Positions 50,214-59,795 of a DNA stretch of 64,000 nucleotides are shown piece by piece. The DNA is from Symbiodinium natans (taxonomy: Eukaryota; Sar; Dinophyceae; Suessiales; Symbiodiniaceae): NCBI GenBank assembly GCA_905221605.1, contig CAJNDS010000535.1, positions 1 to 64,000 of the forward strand. Direction: 5' to 3'. The notes below the pieces were generated by a model. It was given only the letters and a program-made list of their open reading frames with translations. It was not told the origin of the DNA and searched no databases. Within the stretch, counting starts at the first letter, position 1, and each line of letters opens with the position of its first letter. The translations under genes were made by a program, and so were the position numbers.

Positions 50214-51782
50214 ATGCCTTCGCTCTGCGATTCCGGTTTTTCACTCCGGAAGAATCCCGAATCTCCACCTTGCATGGTGTCATGCGTCACGATGTTGCAC
50301 TGTTTGGCTATTACCACGTGCTCTGCACACTACAGGCATATCCAGCAAGCTCGGCCCTTTCCCCTTTTTGCGCTCAGGACCAGAGTGAAGCGGGAGTGTG
50401 TGGAGGAAGCCCAGCACACGTACTGGGTAAAGCAGGAAGCCGAAGAGGATGGGTCGATTCGTCCCAGCAAGAGGCGCCGCATCGGTCACAAGAGGCCGGA
50501 CATCTCGCCTCCATCGTTTGAGTCGCGGCTGCCAGAGTGGGCCGAGAAATGCCTAGCATTTCAACGTTCTGGCAAGACGTGGCTGCCCACAAAGCCTTGC
50601 TGCCCAGCCAGCCCCTTCCTTGGACTGGCAGCGGCACCCTGGGAAGGATGTGAGGAGGAGAGGGTGACGGCCTGCGTACAGCGCCTCGGCAAGGTGCAGT
50701 TCTGCGATTTCCGGGACTTCTTCCGCGAGAACCCACACCATGCCCTCTTCAATGATTACGGCAAGGACCCCAGCGGCTCAGGGCGAGTGGAGAAGGTGCA
50801 CGGCCCCAAGCCTCAGCGCTTGCAGGACCCAGCTGCGAAGCAGCACCGCGCAGCCGAGATGATGAAGATGTGGCCCTGGATGCACGACCTTCCGACGCGG
50901 GCTTGGGCCGGCCACGGCTGGCTGGTCGAGGAGGACGGCATGCGCAGGCTCTCGCCCACAGGCGGCGGCTCCGCCATGAAGGGCCTCCAGATCTTCGAGG
51001 CCTTCGGCACCGTGCCCGAGGCAAGCCAGGAAGCCCCCGGCGCCTCGGCTCCGACCACCTCCAGGGCCGCCGGCCAGGTCATTACGAAGAGCTTCCGCGG
51101 CCTGGAGCGCCAGAGCGGGGTGCAAAACATCAGCTGGCAAAAAACAAAGGGGACATGGGTACTTGGGTGGGGGGAAGCCAGCAAGCGGAAGCAGCTCAAC
51201 TTCCCCATCTCCAAGCACATGAAGGAGGGCCTCTCTGAGGACGATGCCGTGGCGGCCGCGCTGGAGGAGGCCAAGGCGCACCGCGAGGAGCTGGTGCGCC
51301 AGGGCAAGCTGAAGCCCCCGAAGCGGGTCACCGGATCCGCCGTGAGGGGGGTGTTCTTCAAGAAAAGCATGCAGAAGTGGGCGGTGGCCAATTTGACGGA
51401 CCCGGCTACGAAGAAGAAAGTGCACGGTGGCTATTACAGCACGCTTGCAGAGGCCGAGGCCAAGGCCCGGGAGCTGGCCGAGAAGCTGGGCCTGCACGAG
51501 CAGGTGGTGCCGGTGGATCGGCTCTCGGAAGTCCCGCACTTCGAGCCGCTCGGGCCGCAGCCGGGAGTGAAGTGGAGCCGTGGAGAGAAGGCCTGGCATG
51601 CACAAATCCAGATGGCTGATCGCAGAAAGCACATGAGGTTCCGGCCCAAGGACTTCTCAAAGAAGGAGGTGGAGAAGGCCTGGAAACAAGCGGTGGCCTG
51701 GCGCACGCAGCAAGAGAAGGCGAGAGAGAGGAGGCTGAGCGAGCTCGAAAGCGCTGAAGGCGGAGGAGGGGCGTCCTCCTGA
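50214..51782 (+). CDS. AP2-like DNA-binding protein with three repeats
   Basis: 522 codons, uninterrupted. Three related segments: 301-362 (SGVQNISWQKTKGTWVLGW ... AHREELV), 374-427 (SAVRGVFFKKSMQKWAV ... ARELAEKLGL) and 449-500 (PGVKWSRGEKAWHAQIQ ... AVAW). Each has the three-strand-plus-helix look of AP2/ERF domains common in alveolates. A basic cluster SKRRRIGHKR (85-94) could be a nuclear signal. Probably a nuclear transcription factor, but DNA targets cannot be inferred. The first about 55 residues are doubtful: TTTCCCCTTTTTGCGCTCAG at 50,358-50,377 looks like a splice acceptor, so the true N-terminus may lie in another exon. High GC3 from 50,750 on supports coding. Confidence 0.75.
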   Translation: MPSLCDSGFSLRKNPESPPCMVSCVTMLHCLAITTCSAHYRHIQQARPFPLFALRTRVKRECVEEAQHTYWVKQEAEEDGSIRPSKRRRIGHKRPDISPPSFESRLPEWAEKCLAFQRSGKTWLPTKPCCPASPFLGLAAAPWEGCEEERVTACVQRLGKVQFCDFRDFFRENPHHALFNDYGKDPSGSGRVEKVHGPKPQRLQDPAAKQHRAAEMMKMWPWMHDLPTRAWAGHGWLVEEDGMRRLSPTGGGSAMKGLQIFEAFGTVPEASQEAPGASAPTTSRAAGQVITKSFRGLERQSGVQNISWQKTKGTWVLGWGEASKRKQLNFPISKHMKEGLSEDDAVAAALEEAKAHREELVRQGKLKPPKRVTGSAVRGVFFKKSMQKWAVANLTDPATKKKVHGGYYSTLAEAEAKARELAEKLGLHEQVVPVDRLSEVPHFEPLGPQPGVKWSRGEKAWHAQIQMADRRKHMRFRPKDFSKKEVEKAWKQAVAWRTQQEKARERRLSELESAEGGGGASS

Positions 51783-52132
51783 CGGGCAAGTTGCCGCACT
51801 CTGGGCCGCCACTCGCGCGACAGCTCGAGTGGCACTTTTGAAGCTTGTATCTCTTTCTCACCAAGGATCCCTGCCTTGCATGGTGTTTTTGGTATTTGGG
51901 GGTTTACGACATGAAGTGACCCCAAATATAAACCCCAAATAGCAGGATTCCCCTTCAAATAAGGACCCCAAGAAGGTACACCCATTTGTTCAGCAGTCAA
52001 TCACACTCAACTACCATGCAATCGCACCCCCAAAACAGGGATCCTACTCATGCGGCACGCGCAGACCCTAACCCTAAACCCTAAACCCTAAACCCTGGAC
52101 CCTGAACCCTAAACCCTAGTTTCATTCTGCAG
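51783..52132 (+). repeat. M4 copy 3 (inverted) and CCCTAAA
   Basis: 51,893-51,985 is the reverse complement of M4 (CCCCAAATATAAACCCC core, GCAGGATTCCCCTT). Short CCCTAAA array at 52,067-52,118. The 3' end of the AP2-like gene falls here, but no terminator motif is recognisable. Confidence 0.7.
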
Positions 52133-52201
52133 ACAGGAGCCAGAAGCGCCCCTGTGCATGTGGCACTATTGCAGTTGTGCGCCCCAAGGCTCAGCATGAC
52201 G
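52133..52201 (+). CDS. Exon-like island with AG acceptor and GTTTAG donor
   Basis: Acceptor TTTCATTCTGCAG and donor GTTTAG at 52,202, where the TTTAGGG array starts. 23 codons, phase 0/0: TGARSAPVHVALLQLCAPRL. A CCCTAAA array lies upstream. A clean example of an island whose donor is the repeat itself. Confidence 0.5.
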
Positions 52202-53454
52202 GTTTAGGGCTTAGGGTTTAGGGTTTGGGGTTTAGGGTTTGGGGTTTAGGGTTTAGGGTTTAGGGTTTAGGGTTTGCTCCCTCAGCGCTCCTAGAAACCT
52301 TGGAGGCCTCTCCAGGCTTGCTGAGCTTCTGCGCGCAGGGACTTACAGCGGTGGTGAAAGTCTGAATTGGGCAAGTTGGACCCTAAGCCCTAAACCCTAA
52401 ACCCTAAACCCTAAACCCTAAACCCTAAACCCTAAACCCTAAACCCTAAACCCTAAACCCTAAACCCTAAACCCTAAACCCTAAACCCTAAACCCTAAAC
52501 CGTTTCAGGTCTTGGCTCGGAAGGAGGGGGGAGGGTGGGGGAGAGGGTTCCTCTAATAAGCATAAGGAGGTTTCTGCTTGAGGTTTAGGTTGACGGTCGC
52601 GCGTAACAACTTTGCATTCTATGCCTGCCATTTTATGCACCCTAAACCCTAAACCCTAAATCCTAAACCCTAAACGCTAAACCCTAAACCCTAAACCCTG
52701 CTTTGCATGGCAACATCTGAAGCTTGCAGTTCCTCATTGGCGCCATGTGTTTTGTGTGTCTAGTGGATGTCGTTTCTAAGTTGTCTCTCAAAGCCACCTG
52801 CCATGTTTACGGAAATTCATCATTCACGGACGATGATACGTGTGACAACCCTCATCAACCAGGACCGGGAGTAGGCCCTGATTCCCTTTGTTTAGGGTTT
52901 CGGTTTCCTTATCAGCCCCTTGAACCCAAAAAAGGGCACCCTGTTTATTCCTAGGTTACTCTTGGTCCCAAATCCCTAAACCCTAAACCCTAAACCCTAA
53001 ACCCTAAACCCTAAACCCTAAACCCTAAACCCTAAACCCTAAACCCTAAACCCCTGGGTCTAGTAAAGTTTAGCTGCTCATCAAGCTGCCGGGCTGCCTT
53101 CGATGTATCCCGGACAAAAACTGGGTTTTGGAGTACTACACTTTAGTACTTTTTTTGGTTCTGGGTTCCGATAATAGCTACTTATACCTAAAAAGTATAT
53201 ACTTGTTTTCCAGGGTCCACTCCAAAGCTAAGAAAAGCACAAGCCGTTCGGTCGGGGGTTAGTTGTGCTAGATTTTAAGGTTTAGGGTTTAGGGTTTAGG
53301 GTTGATTTTAGTGATATATAGATATACACACATATATATATATATATATATATATCTCTCTCTCTCTGAGGATCCCAATAAGGTACCCTGAAATTCGGAA
53401 CCCCCCCCCCCCCCCCCCGCCAAATATACACATGCATATGATGGTTATGGTGCC
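52202..53454 (+). repeat. Telomere-type arrays, M1 copy 4, simple repeats
   Basis: TTTAGGG at 52,203-52,275; CCCTAAA at 52,380-52,500, 52,640-52,700 and 52,970-53,055; M1 copy 4 at 52,861-52,969; AT and CT dinucleotides at 53,315-53,368 and poly-C at 53,401-53,418. A block 52,280-52,400 resembles 56,410-56,530. Confidence 0.75.
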
Positions 53455-54642
53455 ATGTCCGCAGCAGCTGTCGTGCTCGCGCTGTTCACCGCGGAGGTTG
53501 GGGTGGTCGTGGCGAGCGACAAGCACCGAGCAGATGACAGCGTTTGTAACAGCGACTGCCAGATATTCACAGACGCGAGATCTGCCTTCGAGAAGATTTG
53601 GCAGCACCACGGCGCCATCATAAGCAGATCTGACATAGACTGCGCAATGCAAGCGCGTGAAGAGTCCGCCCGCACCATTTTCCGTGGCAGCAGCCTATTT
53701 GGCGGTGAGATCATGATCCGAGAAGGCTGCGTGGCAGGCGGCTGGCGGGAGCTCTACACCGACGCAGGGGTTGATTTGAAAGTACTTTTTTTCATTTCTA
53801 GTAGCCCCTACAGTAATCCTTATATAATCCTTATTAATTTACAAGCCATAAAATATTTTGATTTTTACCTAGTCTAGGACAGGGAGGAGCAATCCTCGTC
53901 ACTGGACGAGTTCATTTATCACGAGTCGATGATACATCCAGCGCTGGCCTTGTATGAGACGATGCACGGTTCGCCGGCAGCTTTTGCCTTTGTTGCTGGT
54001 GGAGGCGAGATGTCACTTGCACGTGAGGCGTTGCGGTGGCCGCACTTGTCTAAGGTTCTGACCTGTGACATTGACAGGACGCTTGTAGACGCCATTCGGC
54101 ATCACATTCCGAGCATGGCCGGCGCAGCTCACACAGATTTCCGCAGTGAGGTTGTCTTCGAGGATGCTGTGGAAAAGCTGCAGTCCTCACCGGATGCTGC
54201 TTTCTCTGTGATCATCAACGACTTGCCAGACCCATTCGAGAACCAAGCTGCGCGCAGCTTCCATTCGCTTAGTTTCTTGCGCATGGCGCGTCGCAAGCTT
54301 GCTGGCGGAGGCGTGTTTGTTGCCTCGACAGGCCCGTGCAACCTCGCTTCTCGGGATGAGGTGCTGAATCAGACGTTCGACTACGAAGCTCTTGGGTACG
54401 ACGTGGACCGCCGGCTCTCTCGTGATCCTGTTGCATCGGAGGCAAACTACTTGATTTTCTACGGCATGCTCCGCGCTGTGTTCAGCCAAGTCATTGTACA
54501 TCATATCCCCATGGTCTCGTGGCACGGCAGCAACCGAGACATGGTAGCCCAGTGGTACCCTTATGCCCTTTTTGTTGAATCGAGGTTCCCTTTTACAGTA
54601 AACAACCATAAGGGTGCCTATGGTGACTGGGCTACCAAGTAA
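53455..54642 (+). CDS. Spermidine/spermine synthase-like aminopropyltransferase
   Basis: Two exons, 53,455-53,781 and 53,878-54,642, separated by a 96-nt AT-rich intron (GTACTT ... GTCTAG, phase 0); about 363 residues. Exon 2 begins DREEQSSLDEFIYHE and MIHPAL, as in polyamine synthases. AGGGEMSLAREAL fits the nucleotide-binding glycine loop, TCDID the acidic residue after strand 2, and INDLPDPF the active-site D-x-x-D-P. The family moves an aminopropyl group from decarboxylated SAM to a polyamine. The N-terminus (AAAVVLALFTAEVGVVVAS) looks like a signal or organelle leader. The glycine loop is diverged (GGGEM rather than GGGDG), so substrate is uncertain. Confidence 0.75.
53782..53877 (+). 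other. Intron of the synthase-like gene
   Basis: 96 nt, AT-rich, GT ... AG, no telomere-type repeat. Both flanking exons are in the same phase, and the protein homology continues across it. Confidence 0.8.
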
Positions 54643-54754
54643 ACCTCTAAGCCAAAAGCCCCAAGCCCCAAGCCCTAAACCCTAAACCCTGAACCCTCAA
54701 CCCTCAACCCTAAACCCTAAACCCTAAACCCTAAACCCTAAACCCTAAACCCAG
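54643..54754 (+). repeat. CCCTAAA array
   Basis: CCCTAAA/CCCTCAA units between the synthase-like stop and the next coding island. Confidence 0.9.
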
Positions 54755-56037
54755 GAGAGCACATGTACTGCATCTTCCTTGCCACGGATGGCGTCCCTGG
54801 TGGGGCGAAGGCAGTTACGCCCACCCTTCCGGCTGAGCTCACATCGAAGCTGCAGTTCCTGGTGACTGGGTTTAGGGTTTAGGGTTTAGGGTTTAGGGTT
54901 TAGGGTTTAGGTATTAGGGTTTAGGGTTTAGGGTTTAGGGTTTAGGGTTTAGGGTTTAGGGTTTAGGGTTTAGGGTTTAAGAGAGCCATCCTAGGTGAAC
55001 AGCAGCGTGCTGCAGTGGACGAGTGCCGTGTCACCCGCTGTCGAGGCGCTCCTGGCCGAAGCGGCGGCGAGAGGAGAGGGGAACCTGGGGGACCAAGCAA
55101 TTCCCTTTGTAAGGGCTTCTGGGGTTTAGGGTTTAGGGTTTAGGGTTTAGGGTTTAGGGTTTAGGGCTACTGGGACCCAGAGTAGGCCCTTATCACTTTC
55201 TTGGGGGGTTTAATAGGTTCCCTTTGGGCCCTTTTACACCAATACGGTGCGCCCTTTTTCATTCCTAGGTTACTCTTGGTCTGGCACATGAAGCCGAAAA
55301 GAGTGTATGGTTCATATACCTTAATATTCATTTTCATGGTGCAGGGTAGACCCCCATTTTTCGGGTTCAGTTGGTCCCCTAAACCCTAAACCCTAAACCC
55401 TAAACCCTAAACCCTAAACCCTAAACCCTAAACCCTAAACCCTAAACCCTAAACCCTAAACCCTAAACCCCAAAGCATCCCAAGGAACGAGCTCCTCCTC
55501 CACAAGAGCCTGGCCACGGACACGTCTCAAGGTGTCGCCGGGCACATGGCCGAGCAGCGCCGGGCGCAAGAAGCCTTGGGCTACAGCAAGGAGGCTCGGG
55601 ATCCACTTTTAAAGCCCTAAAGCCTGACCTAAACCTTAACCCTAAACCCTAAACCCAAAACCCTAAACCCTAAACCCTAAACCCTAAACCCTATAAACCC
55701 TAAAACATCCCTGTAACGCAAAATCTAAAAATCCCTGGAACCCTAAACCCTAAACATTCCCTCTAACCCTAAACCCTGAACAAGTCCCTATACCCCTAGC
55801 CCCGAAAACAGATTCTATACCCCTTGACCCCAAGAACACCGATATCTCTAAACCCTAAACCCTATAACCCTATAACCCTAAAGCCTAAACCCTACGCCCT
55901 AAATCCCAAAGGCGTGGGATCTGAACCATCGCGTGCCGGTGGACGACAAAGCTTGGATCGAGCTCAGTCCGGGTGAACGGCGGGCAGCCAGTGATCTGGG
56001 GTACACCCAGGCGTCGTGGGACGCTGAGGACGACTGA
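54755..56037 (+). CDS. Multi-exon gene with telomere-repeat introns, LGY-motif C-terminus
   Basis: Coding pieces: 54,755-54,861 (acceptor CCCAG; HMYCIFLATDGVPGG ... LQFL), 54,995-55,108 (acceptor CATCCTAG, donor GTAAGG; VNSSVLQWTSAVSPAVEALL), about 55,477-55,600 (RNELLLHKSLATDTS ... EQRRAQEALGYSKEARD) and 55,912-56,037 (acceptor CCAAAG; AWIELSPGERRAASDLGYTQ then SWDAEDD and TGA). The first join is phase 0 to phase 0, with donor GTGACT. The last two pieces share an ERRAA..LGY..SWD-type motif, so they probably belong to one protein; I recall this motif from algal proteins but know no function. The join between pieces 2 and 3 is unsolved. Confidence 0.55.
54862..54994 (+). repeat. Probable intron made of TTTAGGG units
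   Basis: GTGACTGGGTTTAGGG, about 15 units with one TATTAGGG variant, ending GAGAGCCATCCTAG. Phase 0 on both sides. Confidence 0.6.
55171..55282 (+). mobile_element. MITE-like repeat M1, copy 5, within a probable intron
   Basis: GGGACCCAGAGTAGGCCCTT ... TCCTAGGTTACTCTTGGTC. It sits between a TTTAGGG array (55,121-55,166) and a CCCTAAA array (55,378-55,470), in what would be intron sequence of the surrounding gene. Confidence 0.7.
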
Positions 56038-56122
56038 TAATTGGGGGTTTAGGGTTTAGGGTTTAGGGTTTAGGGTGTGCTAGTGCGCAAGCGCGTGTAG
56101 TGGCTGTCGCGTGTCGTTCTAG
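56038..56122 (+). repeat. TTTAGGG units and spacer
   Basis: Five TTTAGGG units, then GC-rich spacer ending GTCGTTCTAG, a probable acceptor. Confidence 0.7.
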
Positions 56123-56221
56123 GTCTCACGCCGCAAGAACTGGCATGATACCTGCACGTGGATGGAGGGCATGAGGCTTCAGAAATCAGATGATGACGCA
56201 CGTGTGAAATTCATCAACATC
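56123..56221 (+). CDS. Exon-like island with TAG acceptor and GTAAAT donor
   Basis: 33 codons, phase 0/0, no stop: VSRRKNWHDTCTWMEGMRLQ then KSDDDARVKFINI. Donor GTAAAT at 56,222. Upstream repeat is TTTAGGG. The gene it belongs to is unknown. Confidence 0.55.
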
Positions 56222-57692
56222 GTAAATGTTTCCTTCGTACTTCGCGCTATTAGTTTAAGGTTCAGAAGTACACATCCCGTACACTGTAGGCACCCCTAAA
56301 CCCGTACACCCGTAAACCCGTAAACCCTAAACCCTAAACCCCAAGCCCTAAACCCTAAACCCTAAACCCTAAACCCTAAACCCTAAACCCTAAACCCCGG
56401 TGAGCTCTCCCTAAACCCTAACCCCGAGAATTCTTTGAGGCCTTATAAAGGCCTTGCTTCGAGCTGAGGCTTCTGCGTGTAGGGAGTTGCATCAGTGGTG
56501 ACACTCTGACTTCTGCAAAAAATGGCCGAGGGGGGAAGGTGAGGCTTCTAGATTAGGGTTGAGGGTTTAGGGTTTAGGGTTTAGGGTTTAGGGTTTAGGG
56601 TTTAGGGTTTAGGGTTTAGGGTTTAGGGTCAGGGTTTACATGTAACAAGTCAAAGGCGAGAAGCAGCATAACCCCCTAAAACCTTAAACCAGCACAACCC
56701 CTAAAACCTCAAACCTTGAAGACAGCCCTCGGCCAAAAATCGCCTAGCCCCTGGACTCTAAACCCGAAATGGCGGTTTTGGCAAGGTGTGAAGGGGGGTG
56801 TCACGTGAGGCCCCGCACCCGAAACCATCCCACGCCCAACTGGAAGCCTTTCGAACGCGCCAGACCCGGGGTCACATGCAAGTGGGCTTGTAGGAAGAAC
56901 ACGGTCCCTAAACCCTAAACCCTATATACCCTAAACCCTAAACCCTAAACCGCCTTGAAGCAAGGGAGACCATTCACCAAGAGTTCCGTTCATGCCCAGA
57001 TGGGTTTAGGGTTTAGGGTTTAGGGTTTAGGGTTTAGGGTTTAGGGTTTAGGGTTTAGGGTTTAGGGTTTAGGGTTTAGGGTTTAGGTGTTGCTTTGAGT
57101 TACCCTCAAAGGCATAAAGAAGGGACCCTTACAAGGGGCCTTAGGGGCAGTATGGGGTAATGCAGGGGGCTACTTAGGTATGTAGGGACTATAACAGGTA
57201 TATGGGGTTAACAGGGAAGATCAAGGGTCCCTTCTAGGGGTCCCTCCTTTTACCCCTAAATACCCGAGACCCTCAACCCTTAACCCTTTTGACCCCCAAA
57301 TCGTTGCTGCTCTTTCGCACCCCCCCCCCCCCCCCCGCCCCCAGTGACCTTACATTCTTGCAGCCCAACATCCCATAAGCCTCATCAACAAAGACCCTCA
57401 ATAGCTAAAACCCCCTACTCCTGGACCCACAAGAATGCCTATAAATTCTGAACCCCAAGCCCTAAAGCCCTGAACCCTCAACCCTTAAGCCCTAAAACCC
57501 TTAAATCCTAGAAGCGTTAAAGCCCTGCACACCATAAACCTGAAAGCACCAAAACTGTAAACCCCCTAAGGCTCTGTACCCCTACAGCCCAAAGCCCTAA
57601 ACCCTAAACCCCAAACCCTAGCCCTAAACCCTAAACCCTAAACCCTAGCCCTAAACCCTTAACCCCTAAACCCTAAACTCGAAACTGTGCAG
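56222..57692 (+). repeat. Telomere-type mosaic with M6 copy 3
   Basis: CCCTAAA at 56,322-56,397; TTTAGGG at 56,560-56,630 and 57,003-57,087. An island at about 56,951-57,003 (RLEARETIHQEFRSCPDG) runs directly into GGGTTTAGGG, giving a GTTTAG donor. M6 copy 3 in minus orientation at 57,121-57,210. Poly-C at 57,320-57,336. Confidence 0.7.
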
Positions 57693-57800
57693 GTGACCAA
57701 AGAGACCCAGGCAACGACCGCGGCGCCAGAGCCGGAGGCACCGAAGCCACCAGCGCCGGAGCCGCCGGCGCCCTCGCCGACGCTGGGCAGCACGAAGGGG
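57693..57800 (+). CDS. Exon-like island, Pro/Ala/Glu-rich
   Basis: Acceptor AACTGTGCAG, donor GTTTAG at 57,801 exactly at the TTTAGGG array. 36 codons, phase 0/0: VTKETQATTAAPEPEAPKPP and on to SPTLGSTKG. Low complexity, so weaker as a protein, but both splice sites are clear. Confidence 0.5.
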
Positions 57801-59550
57801 GTTTAGGGTTTAGGGTTTAGGATTTAGGGTTTAGGGCTTAGCGTTCAGCATCTCCAGATCGAGCAGTTTTATGGTAAAGTTATATTCGCGGCGCTGATAT
57901 ATCACCCACCCACCCAGAGAATCCCATAACAATGAGAAAACTAAAAGCGGCCAAAGTCTGAAAATAACGCGGGGCCAACTTCTGAAGATGCGACGACCAA
58001 CTTCTGAAAATGCAGCGGCCAAATTCTGAAAATGAAGCGGCCAAAGTTCTAAAACTAAAGCCGCCAAATTCTGAAAATAAAGCGGCCAACATCCGAAAAT
58101 AAAGCGGCCAAATTCTGAACATGAAGCGGCCAAATTCTGAAAATCAAGCGAACAAATTCTGAAGCTCAACTAGCCTTTGGCCTGGTTTTGGCAAATTCTG
58201 AGAATGAAGCGTCTGAAAATATAACTGCAAGTAAAAACAAATGCGGCCAAATTCTGGAAAAAAGCGGCCTTATTCTCAAAATTCAATTCAGGTTTAAGTA
58301 TATTTGGTAGAGAGGGTTTAGGGTTTGGGGTTTGGGGCTTAGCGGGTTTAGGGTTCAGGGGGTTCAAGCGGGCTTGGGAGGCTTAGAGCTATTCGGATTT
58401 AAGGGGTTTAGGCTCTAAAGGGGTTTAGTCTTTAGGGATCTAGGGTTGAGGGCTTCAGGTTGGGTTTAGGGTTTAGGGTTTAGGGTTTAGGGTTTAGGGT
58501 TTAGGGTTTAGGGTTTAGGGTTTAGGGTTTAGGGTTTAGGGTTTAGGGTTTAGGGTTTAGGGTTTAGGGTTTAGGGTTTTAGTGTTTAGGGTTTAGGGTT
58601 TAGGGTTTAGGGTTTAGGGTTTAGGGTTTAGGGTTTAGGGTTTAGGGTTAGGGGGGGGGGGGGGGGTTTGGAGTTGAGGGTTTACGTGAGGCTTGGAGGT
58701 TTGGAGTTGAGGGTTTAGGGTTCGGGGTTTAGGGTTGAGGGATGTAGGCCCTGAACCCCTAAAACCCGAAACGCTAAACTGCCCTAAATAGCCCTGAGAC
58801 CTATACCCTAAACCCTAAACCCTGAACCTCTCCTGTTTGAATCCTGGGACAAAACCCTAACAACCCTCAAAAAGCGAAAGCGGCCCCTAATCTCTAAACA
58901 CCGTAAATAACAAGCCTGAGAACCTTAAAAAGAAACAGCGGACCCTGGACAACCTTCAAACAAAGCCTTGAAACAAACACTAGAAACCCTACACCCTAAA
59001 CCCTAGACCCTAGACCCTAGACCCCAAACCCTAAACCTTAAACCTTAAACCCTAAACCCTAAACCCTAAACCCTAAACCCTAAACCCTAAACCCTAAACC
59101 CTAAACCCTAAACCCTAAACCCTAAACCCTAAACCCTAAACCCTAAACTCAACTCCCCTGCTTCGAGGCCAACTACGACTCCCAACCCCAAGCTTGAGAA
59201 GGCCGCTGTCCGGGCTTCTTAAAAATCAGCTTATGAGTTTGTTGGGGGGGGGGGGGGGGCGGGCGGGGGTCAGGGGGTCTGACAAAGGGGGTGTAGGGGT
59301 TTGATATAGGGGGTTTAGGGTTTAGGGTAGTTAACGCACCTCGACTTGATGGATGTGTAGACCGTGTAGGGCTTCCTAGTTTGCATGTGTCTTTACGCAA
59401 TGTGGATGAGCTCGAGGGCTCTAGGGGGGGGGCTATGACGATTCAAGCCTACGGTGTAGTTTTTTAAATAAGTGGAGGGAGGCCAGGACCCCGGACCATG
59501 GAGGTAGTATAAAAGTGCTGATTTGAACCCACCCCTCCACCGTCTCTGCC
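57801..59550 (+). repeat. 22-bp minisatellite and long telomere-type arrays
   Basis: 57,935-58,270: GCGGCCAAATTCTGAAAATG-type 22-23-bp units, seven or more. TTTAGGG at 58,463-58,648 (about 26 units, one of the longest arrays), CCCTAAA at 59,038-59,148, poly-G runs at 58,651 and 59,245. No gene; the phenylalanine/leucine-rich frame on the minus strand comes from the minisatellite. Confidence 0.8.
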
Positions 59551-59795
59551 GGTGGGGGGTGGAGGGGTGGAGGGGTGGAGGGGTGGAGGGGTGGAGGGGT
59601 GGAGGGGTGGAGGGGTGGAGGGGTGAGGGGATGAGGGGGGAGGGGTGGAGGGGTGAGGGGTGGAGGGGTGGAGGGGTGGAGGTGGGAGGGGTGGAGGGTG
59701 TGGAGGGGTGGAGGGGTGGAGGGGTGGAGGGGTGGAGGGGTGGAGGGGGGGGTGGAGGGGTGGAGGGGTGGAGGGGTGGGGGGGGGTGGAGGGGG
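59551..59795 (+). repeat. (GGTGGAGGG)n minisatellite
   Basis: About 240 bp of 9-bp GGTGGAGGG units with small variants; the G-rich strand is +. Confidence 0.9.

Noticed and set aside
57831-58367. Phe/Leu-rich repeat frames on the minus strand
   Set aside because: Explained by the 22-bp GCGGCCAAATTCTG minisatellite.
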